Source: HGM04593 sp045634085 | Lineage (GTDB): Bacteria; Bacteroidota; Bacteroidia; Bacteroidales; Bacteroidaceae | DNA length: 10,873 nucleotides | Assembly: GCA_045634085.1 (NCBI GenBank) | Contig: JAZQZM010000064.1 | Span: forward strand, 1-10,873 | Direction: 5' to 3' | In this document: positions 5,984-10,873 of the stretch, piece after piece | How the letters are laid out: each line of letters starts with the position of its first letter | How positions within the stretch are numbered: position 1 is the first letter of the stretch | The notes under the pieces: generated by a model | Told to the model about the DNA's origin: nothing | The model's database searches: none | The model's input: the letters and a program-made list of their open reading frames with translations, nothing else | Made by a program: the position numbers and the translations under genes

Positions 5984-6196
5984 GCAACTATTCTTGTTTT
6001 TTATTGCCCTAAATGTAAATAGTGCGTGGAATTAGACGGATATGAACATTTTACTATGCCGGGTGGTACGTGCGATTTGGAAAGGACAGAATTCCTGAAT
6101 TCATGCGGAATACGTGTGTTGCGCTTTGAAAATAATGATGTCTGGAATAATATAGAAGGTGTTCTTGACGTTATAAGGAATGAGATTACTAAATAA
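5984..6196 (+). pseudogene. DUF559 endonuclease-domain relic (C-terminal part)
   Basis: This is the decayed 3' end of a DUF559 protein, a small nuclease family related to very-short-patch-repair and PD-(D/E)XK enzymes. From 5999 the frame reads FYCPKCK, then TAG (6020-6022), then CVELDGYEHFT, then ERTEFLNSCGIRVLRFENND and WNNIEGVLDVIRN, ending at TAA 6194-6196. This follows the family pattern FYCPKAKLVIELDGxxH...ERTxFLxxxGIxVLRF. The internal TAG sits where the family usually has Leu (TTG to TAG). Just upstream, AACTAT (5986-5991) fits the family's NYI but is in another frame, indicating a small deletion. The N-terminal half is absent. ATG at 6056 could start a 46-aa remnant, which would lack the ELDG core and is unlikely to be active. 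It lies between parE and coaD, flanked by palindromes. Confidence 0.8.
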
Positions 6197-6236
6197 TGGC
6201 TTGAAAAGAGATTTTGTAGAGATTAATTAAAGCAAT

Positions 6237-6686
6237 ATGTCACGTACAGCACTTTTTGCAGGGTCGTTCGACCCGTATACCGTGGGACACCATTCCATTG
6301 TGGAACGTGCCCTGGCGCTTTTTGACAGCGTGGTCATAGCTGTAGGGTGCAATATGGAGAAGCAGTGCCTGTCGGCAGCCGATGAACGCGTGGCTGCAAT
6401 TGAAAGGTTGTATGCCGGTGACAGCCGTGTGAGAGTTGTCACATACAGCACGCTTACAATGGACCTGGCGCGCGAGGTGGGCGCTACTGCGCTGCTACGT
6501 GGTGTGCGCACGGTCAAGGATTTTGAGTATGAACGCGAACTGGCAGATGTAAATCTGCGTCTTGGCGGCATTGATACGGTTCTGCTGGTGAGTGAACCGG
6601 AGTATGCCCACATAAGCAGCAGCCTGGTACGCGAATTGTTGAAATATGGCAAGGATGTATCGAGCCTCCTGCCTCAAAGGAAGTAA
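6237..6686 (+). CDS. coaD: Pantetheine-phosphate adenylyltransferase (PPAT)
   Basis: Catalyses the fourth step of coenzyme A synthesis in the cytoplasm, transferring AMP from ATP to 4'-phosphopantetheine to give dephospho-CoA. The 149-residue length is close to the family's usual ~160. The nucleotidyltransferase motif GSFDPYTVGH (9-18) supplies the TxGH signature; RGVRTVKDFEYE (about 89-100) and the C-terminal ISSSLVRELLKYG complete the substrate and ATP sites. The start ATG follows an AT-rich leader, and no clear promoter was found. The S41 protease gene starts 2 bp after the stop, so the two are almost certainly co-transcribed. Confidence 0.95.
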   Translation: MSRTALFAGSFDPYTVGHHSIVERALALFDSVVIAVGCNMEKQCLSAADERVAAIERLYAGDSRVRVVTYSTLTMDLAREVGATALLRGVRTVKDFEYERELADVNLRLGGIDTVLLVSEPEYAHISSSLVRELLKYGKDVSSLLPQRK

Positions 6687-6688
6687 CT

Positions 6689-8275
6689 ATGAAAAAGATT
6701 CTTATGTTTGCCTTTGCCCTTTCACTGGCAATTGGCATCAATGCGCAGGAGATGCCTGACTACCTGCTGAAATTACTGTATACGGGCAATATTATATCGA
6801 ATTTCTATGTCGATTCACCCGATAATGACAAGGTTGCCGAGGCTGCTGTAAAGGCGATGCTCAAGGAGCTTGACCCGCACTCTACATATACCGACCCCAA
6901 GGAGACAAAGGCACTCATGGAGCAGATGCAGGGCAGTTTCTGCGGTATCGGTATCCAGTTCAATATAGTTGCCGATACTCTTTATGTAATACAGACAACG
7001 AACAACGGTCCTTCGCACCGCGCAGGCATCCTTGCCGGTGATAGAATCATTGCGGTAAATGACACAGCCATTGCCGGTGTCAAGATGAGCCGCACCGACA
7101 TCATGTCGCGTCTGCGTGGCGAAAAGGGTACAGAACTCAAGGTCGATGTCCTGCGTCGCGGCATCTCGCGCGTGCTCGAGTTCAATCTTGTGCGTGACGA
7201 AATCTCTACCGAGACTGTCGATGCTGCCTACATGGTCGATAAGAATACCGGTTACATACGCATTACATCGTTCGGTGCAAAAACACACAACGAATTCGTT
7301 GCAAGCCTCGATTCACTCAAGGCATTGGGCATGCGCAACCTCATCATTGACCTGCAGAACAACGGTGGCGGTTACCTGAATGCTGCTGTCGAGATTGCCA
7401 GTGAACTGCTTCCAAAGGAGAGCCTGGTAGTGTATACCGAGGGGCGTACTACAGGACGTCAGGATTATAAGGTGTGGCGTCAGGGACGTTTCCTCACCGG
7501 CAATCTGGTAGTTATGGTCGATGAGACTTCGGCATCGGCCGCCGAGATTCTCTCGGGTGCCGTGCAGGATTGGGACCGTGGTGCCGTTGTCGGTCGTCGC
7601 AGCTTCGGCAAGGGACTTGTGCAGCGTCCTTTCGAACTTTTCGACGGCTCGATGATTCGCCTTACCATTGCCCGCTATTATACTCCTACAGGCCGCTGTA
7701 TACAGAAACCTTACAGCGACTCGATAAAGTATGAGGATGACCTCATGAAACGTTACAACAGCGGTGAGATGGTTTCGGCTGACAGCATCCATTTCCCCGA
7801 TTCTCTAAAGACCCATACACTGCGCCTCAAGCGTCCGGTATATGGTGGCGGAGGTATCATGCCCGATTATTTTGTACCTGTTGACACTGCGAAGTATACT
7901 GCATATCACCGTGAGCTTGCTGCCAAGGGCTCAATTATCCAGGCATCGCTTCGCTATCTTGATGTAAAGCGCAAGGAGATTGAGGCAAACTACAAGACTA
8001 TTGATGAGTTTGACAAGAAGTTTGTTGTAGATGACGAGTACTTGGCAATACTTAACGACCAGGCAAGCAAGGATAGCGTGGTACTGAAGGGTGGAGACGA
8101 TGAGCTCAAACGTTCGTTGCCCGAGATAAAGAAGCAACTGAAAATGTACATTGCGCGCGACATGTGGGATACAAGCGACTTCATTATGATGTTCAACAAA
8201 CAGGACGATGTGTTCCTCAAAGCCTATGAACTTGTGCGCAAGCGTAAGATGGATAAGGTGCTGTTGAAGGAATAG
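6689..8275 (+). CDS. S41-family carboxy-terminal processing protease (CtpA-like), exported
   Basis: A 528-residue serine protease of the Tsp/CtpA family, expected in the periplasm and perhaps lipid-anchored or soluble. Residues 1-20 are a typical signal peptide (MKK, hydrophobic core, cleavage near NAQ/E). A PDZ domain covers about 84-170 (GIGIQF, GPSHRAGILAGDRIIAVND). The catalytic domain has IDLQNNGGGYLNAAVEIA (220-237), TSASAAEI with the nucleophile Ser near 283, and RRSFGKGLVQ with Lys 308 as the general base, giving the Ser/Lys dyad. A Lys/Asp-rich C-terminal region (about 400-528) is typical of Bacteroidetes members. It is coupled to coaD with a 2-bp gap, although no functional tie is known. 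A stem-loop follows at 8287-8320. Its substrates cannot be deduced. Confidence 0.92.
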   Translation: MKKILMFAFALSLAIGINAQEMPDYLLKLLYTGNIISNFYVDSPDNDKVAEAAVKAMLKELDPHSTYTDPKETKALMEQMQGSFCGIGIQFNIVADTLYVIQTTNNGPSHRAGILAGDRIIAVNDTAIAGVKMSRTDIMSRLRGEKGTELKVDVLRRGISRVLEFNLVRDEISTETVDAAYMVDKNTGYIRITSFGAKTHNEFVASLDSLKALGMRNLIIDLQNNGGGYLNAAVEIASELLPKESLVVYTEGRTTGRQDYKVWRQGRFLTGNLVVMVDETSASAAEILSGAVQDWDRGAVVGRRSFGKGLVQRPFELFDGSMIRLTIARYYTPTGRCIQKPYSDSIKYEDDLMKRYNSGEMVSADSIHFPDSLKTHTLRLKRPVYGGGGIMPDYFVPVDTAKYTAYHRELAAKGSIIQASLRYLDVKRKEIEANYKTIDEFDKKFVVDDEYLAILNDQASKDSVVLKGGDDELKRSLPEIKKQLKMYIARDMWDTSDFIMMFNKQDDVFLKAYELVRKRKMDKVLLKE

Positions 8276-8286
8276 TCGTTATAAGA

Positions 8287-8349
8287 AGTGGATAACCCAA
8301 TTACTTTTGGGTCATCCACTGGCACAAGCGTAGCGCAGTGACGGAGGAG
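8287..8349. terminator. Stem-loop between convergent genes, with REP-like tail
   Basis: AGTGGAT (8287-8293) / ATCCACT (8314-8320) with an inner ACCCAA/TTGGGT pairing makes a 13-bp stem with one mismatch. It lies between the stop codons of the convergent S41 protease (8275) and methyltransferase (8359) genes. A bidirectional terminator is likely, though there is no long T-run on either side. It is followed by GTGACGGAGGAG (8338-8349), an exact copy of the 12-mer at 942-953 that also trails a palindrome. Confidence 0.6.
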
Positions 8350-8358
8350 ATATCCCCG

Positions 8359-9534
8359 TTATCCTATTCTATGGCAGAGAATGAGCACCCTGTTGCCACT
8401 TGCAAGGGTGGTGGCGAAGATGTAGTTGTCGCCGCCGTCGGCAAGCTTCAGTTTCTTGCGCAGCAACTGTACGTTTTCAGGGAAGTTGCGCACGGTTATA
8501 TTGGCTTGCCCAAGCGCCTGTATCTCCTTAATCTCATGCTTGGAGAACCCGTAGACCTTTTCAACGGTGAATGCACGCCCTGGGAACTCAGGGATAAGAT
8601 GGTCGGCTGTGTAAAGTTGGCTGTTGGGGTGCAGCTTGGGGGTATTGAACCTCTGCGACAGTGCGCGGCTGCAGCCGCTTTTCTGTATGGCGGCATTGGG
8701 CTCATAAAGGTATTTGCCCACAGTATCGCTGTATGTGGCAGCGGAACCGGCCTCCTCGCCGGCAGTGAACGTGAAGAGGTGTGAACCGTCCTTGCGTATG
8801 TTGGCACAGGTTACAGGCGTGTGCGTGCCTTTGCTTTCGCCCAGAATGAAAAGCAGTTCCTTGCACTCGTTGTTTACTGCTACAATATGTATCTCCTCAA
8901 TGCTGTTCAGCTGGCGTGCTGCGGCTGTGATGTCGAGCATGGGTGAGCATTTTACCATTACTTTGCGGGCCTTCTCAAGCAATAGGGATTCGAGTGCTGT
9001 CACGTCGGGCTCGCAGTCACTCAGTGCCACAACCTTGCGTCCTTCGCCGTCGCGGCGGGCAGGGTCAATGAATATCCAGTCCTGTGCTACAAGGTCGGGC
9101 AGTACATCCTCGCTGTTGCCGTTGATAATCTCTATGTGGTCAAGCCCCAGAAGCGCGAAGTTCTCTTTGGCTATGTCGCATAACAGGCTGCTGCGTTCAA
9201 CGTATGTGGCACGCTTGAAGCTGCGCGCCATGTAGCTGCAGTCAATGCCGAATCCGCCTGTGAGGTCGGCAAGTTTCTCACCGTTTGCAATTGAACCCTT
9301 GTATAGTGCTGTGGCTTCGCTTGAGCACTGCTCCATGGATATGCGTGGCGGGTATATTATGCCGTCGGTGGCTGCCCATGTGGGCAGCTTTTCGCGTGCC
9401 GCCTGCCAACCCTCAATCTGTGTTACAGCCTTGTGCATGTCCACGGTGGGGTAGCGCTTGGCTTGGAGCGCAAGCGTGCGCACATCGTCGTTGCGGTGCT
9501 GGAGAATGAATTCGGTTGTGTCGGTATGGGGCAT
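8359..9534 (-). CDS. PG_1098-type class I SAM-dependent methyltransferase, THUMP-like
   Basis: A 391-residue protein matching what I know of the Bacteroidetes PG_1098 group: an N-terminal helical part, a Rossmann methyltransferase core, a ferredoxin-like part and a C-terminal THUMP-like domain. SAM-binding motif I is DLTGGFGIDCSYMA (90-103), motif II ends in YVERS (111-115), and motif IV is FIDPARR (155-161), followed by KCSPMLD (195-201). DPAR in place of DPPY leaves the target atom open. The THUMP-like end suggests an RNA substrate, but none is shown. The start ATG at 9534 lies 4 bp after the stop of the small membrane-peptide gene, so it should be transcribed from that gene's promoter (9743-9773). 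Confidence 0.85.
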   Translation of the reverse strand: MPHTDTTEFILQHRNDDVRTLALQAKRYPTVDMHKAVTQIEGWQAAREKLPTWAATDGIIYPPRISMEQCSSEATALYKGSIANGEKLADLTGGFGIDCSYMARSFKRATYVERSSLLCDIAKENFALLGLDHIEIINGNSEDVLPDLVAQDWIFIDPARRDGEGRKVVALSDCEPDVTALESLLLEKARKVMVKCSPMLDITAAARQLNSIEEIHIVAVNNECKELLFILGESKGTHTPVTCANIRKDGSHLFTFTAGEEAGSAATYSDTVGKYLYEPNAAIQKSGCSRALSQRFNTPKLHPNSQLYTADHLIPEFPGRAFTVEKVYGFSKHEIKEIQALGQANITVRNFPENVQLLRKKLKLADGGDNYIFATTLASGNRVLILCHRIG

Positions 9535-9538
9535 TACT

Positions 9539-9694
9539 TTATTCTTCCTTGTTGAGTATAATAAGCGCGCCGATTACTCCTGGAGCCCAACCCAAACCGG
9601 TCAGGAGCAGGGTTATCAGAAATGAGCCACATCCCTTGTCGACAACTGCGAGTGGCGGAAATATTATTGCTAAGATGACTCTGAAGAGTGACAT
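9539..9694 (-). CDS. Pmp3/YqaE-family small membrane protein, 51 aa
   Basis: A 51-residue peptide with two hydrophobic segments: LFRVILAIIFPPLAVV, and FLITLLLTGLGWAPGVIGALIIL. The first ends in the family signature FPPLAV followed by a charged/Gly turn, and the second contains LGWxPGxIGA. Pmp3/YqaE proteins are inner-membrane peptides tied in some organisms to salt or membrane stress; the molecular role is unclear. I chose the ATG at 9692-9694. A longer frame from 9772 would begin inside the promoter at 9743-9773 and add 26 polar residues foreign to the family. The methyltransferase gene follows after 4 bp. Confidence 0.88.
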   Translation of the reverse strand: MSLFRVILAIIFPPLAVVDKGCGSFLITLLLTGLGWAPGVIGALIILNKEE

Positions 9695-9742
9695 GCGTTG
9701 ATCGTTTTTAATTGGTTTTCCGGTGATATTCTTATGCAGGTG

Positions 9743-9773
9743 CAAACTTACATTAAAAAAGCGGTTTGGCAAA
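9743..9773 (-). promoter_or_regulatory. Bacteroidetes-type promoter for the Pmp3-methyltransferase unit
   Basis: On the minus strand, TTTG (9773-9770), a 19-nt spacer and TAAGTTTG (9750-9743) exactly match TTTG-N19-21-TAnnTTTG. Transcription would begin near 9736, giving a leader of about 40 nt to the ATG at 9694. The -33 box lies only 7 bp from the end of the repeat element at 9781-9901, which therefore sits directly upstream. Confidence 0.75.
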
Positions 9774-9780
9774 CAAAAAA

Positions 9781-9901
9781 GAGGTTGACTAAAAAGGCTC
9801 TTTTGTCGTTACGCTTGCCTCCAAAATCCTCATTTACTTCAAGTAAACTGCGGTTTTGGAGCCTTCGCGAGCCTAAAAATAGCTCTTTTTATTCAAACCT
9901 C
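9781..9901 (-). repeat. MITE-like element copy 2 (opposite orientation)
   Basis: This 121-bp element aligns along its whole length, after reverse complementing, with 725-844. Its ends, read inward, are GAGGTTGACTAAAAAGGCTC and GAGGTTTGAATAAAAAGAGC, so they are imperfect inverted repeats. Its inner foldback is better preserved than in copy 1: CTCCAAAA (9819-9826) pairs with TTTTGGAG (9854-9861), and TTTACTT (9833-9839) with AAGTAAA (9841-9847). It fills the gap between the promoter at 9743-9773 and the pckA terminator at 9909-9942. No coding potential. Confidence 0.75.
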
Positions 9902-9908
9902 AACAAAT

Positions 9909-9942
9909 GAGGCCGGGTCAAAAATACTTTTGACCCGACCTC
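9909..9942 (-). terminator. Rho-independent terminator of pckA
   Basis: A perfect 10-bp stem CGGGTCAAAA (9914-9923) / TTTTGACCCG (9928-9937) with a 4-nt loop, extended by GAGG/CCTC across one mismatch. It lies 22 bp beyond the pckA stop on the minus strand and is followed by ATTTGTTG, a short T-rich tail. The position and stem strength make it the likely pckA terminator. Confidence 0.75.
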
Positions 9943-9964
9943 CATATTTAGGTTTAAGCGTTTA

Positions 9965-10873
9965 TTAGAGCTTTGGACCTGCAGCAACGAGAGCCTTACC
10001 AGCCTCATTACCTGTGTACTTTGTAAAGTTCTTGATGAAGCGGCCTGCAAGGTCAAGTGCCTTCTCCTCCCACTGAGCTGCGTCAGCGTAAGTGTCGCGT
10101 GGGTCGAGGATAGCTGGGTCAACACCTGGCAACTCTGTTGGAACAACAAAGTCGAAGTGTGGGATAACCTTTGTAGGAGCTGTATCGATTGAGCCATCGA
10201 GGATAGCGTCGATGATACCACGTGTATCCTTGATTGAGATACGCTTGCCGGTACCGTTCCAACCTGTGTTAACGAGGTAAGCCTTAGCACCGTTCTTCTC
10301 CATCTTCTTAACCAACTCCTCACCGTACTTTGTTGGGTGGAGGCTCAAGAATGCTGCACCGAAGCAAGCTGAGAATGTTGGAGTAGGCTCTGTGATACCG
10401 CGCTCTGTACCAGCCAACTTAGCGGTGAAGCCGCTGAGGAAGTAGTACTGTGTCTGCTCTGGGTTCAGGATAGAAACTGGAGGCAATACACCGAACGCAT
10501 CAGCTGACAAGAAGATAACCTTCTTTGCAGGAGCTGCCATTGAGCCTGGCTTGATGTTGTTGATGTGGTTGATTGGGTAAGATACGCGAGTGTTCTCTGT
10601 AACGCTCTTGTCTGTGAAGTCGATCTTGCCGTTAGCGTCAACTGTCACGTTCTCAAGAAGCGCATCGCGCTTGATAGCGTTGAAGATGTCTGGCTCGCTC
10701 TCCTTGTCGAGGTTGATAACCTTTGCGTAGCAACCGCCCTCGAAGTTGAACACTGAGTCGTCGTCCCAACCGTGCTCGTCGTCACCGATAAGCATACGCT
10801 TTGGATCTGTTGAAAGGGTTGTCTTACCTGTACCTGACAAACCGAAGAAGATAGCTGTCTCGCCCTTCTCGTT
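9965..10873 (-). CDS. pckA: ATP-dependent phosphoenolpyruvate carboxykinase, C-terminal 302 aa (partial)
   Basis: Interconverts oxaloacetate + ATP and phosphoenolpyruvate + CO2 + ADP in the cytoplasm. In Bacteroidales it is usually thought to run toward oxaloacetate during succinate fermentation. The gene enters from the right edge, so its start and roughly 230 N-terminal residues lie outside. Counting from the first codon visible (NEKGETAIFFG), the P-loop GLSGTGKTT is at 11-19, the metal-binding DDEHGW at 31-36 and FEGGCYAK at 44-51. ENTRVSYPI follows, and the protein ends LVAAGPKL. The frame is open to the edge; the TTG at 10838-10840 is internal Leu, not the start. Codon choice is strongly biased (GGT, GCT, AAC, AAG) compared with its neighbours, which suggests high expression. 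The terminator at 9909-9942 follows. Confidence 0.96.
   Translation of the reverse strand, partial: NEKGETAIFFGLSGTGKTTLSTDPKRMLIGDDEHGWDDDSVFNFEGGCYAKVINLDKESEPDIFNAIKRDALLENVTVDANGKIDFTDKSVTENTRVSYPINHINNIKPGSMAAPAKKVIFLSADAFGVLPPVSILNPEQTQYYFLSGFTAKLAGTERGITEPTPTFSACFGAAFLSLHPTKYGEELVKKMEKNGAKAYLVNTGWNGTGKRISIKDTRGIIDAILDGSIDTAPTKVIPHFDFVVPTELPGVDPAILDPRDTYADAAQWEEKALDLAGRFIKNFTKYTGNEAGKALVAAGPKL

Noticed and set aside
9695..9772. N-terminal extension of the Pmp3-like protein from 9772
   Set aside because: It would start inside the -33/-7 promoter at 9743-9773 and adds residues absent from the compact Pmp3 family.

Overview
The window looks like chromosomal DNA of a member of the Bacteroidales, most likely Prevotella- or Bacteroides-like. 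The evidence is one textbook Bacteroidetes promoter (TTTG, 19 nt, TAAGTTTG), the near absence of Shine-Dalgarno sequences, a PG_1098-type methyltransferase, the parE / coaD / S41-protease gene order, and a small MKKTY... peptide gene of a type I associate with this group. Base composition is moderate and no tRNA, rRNA, CRISPR array or transposase was seen.

Layout. Bases 1-1664 are an accessory, repeat-dense stretch. It holds one small peptide gene (275-439), three copies of a ~77 bp foldback element, two short tandem repeats, a terminator-like hairpin, a 120 bp element with imperfect inverted ends, and a growing array of hairpins (971-1428). Bases 1665-5819 hold three rightward core genes: a CaCA-family cation antiporter, a GNAT-like protein, and ParE/GyrB-type topoisomerase subunit B. 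Bases 5820-6236 are an intergenic gap with hairpins and the decayed C-terminal end of a DUF559 endonuclease. Bases 6237-8275 are a tight two-gene unit, coaD (coenzyme A synthesis) and an exported S41 carboxy-terminal-processing protease. Leftward genes follow: a two-gene unit of a Pmp3/YqaE-like membrane peptide and a PG_1098-type SAM-dependent methyltransferase (9694 to 8359), then the C-terminal 302 residues of ATP-dependent PEP carboxykinase (pckA), cut by the right edge.

The coding genes are ordinary housekeeping genes. The unusual content is the repeat DNA between them. At least four families of palindromic or foldback elements are present. In several, paired stem positions differ between copies in a compensating way, so the fold seems to be kept while the sequence drifts. 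One ~120 bp element occurs twice, in opposite orientation, about 9 kb apart, each time next to a terminator-like hairpin of unrelated sequence. No complete mobile-element protein lies in the window. The only nuclease trace is the DUF559 relic beside palindromes, which leads to an inferred and untested link between that family and the repeats.
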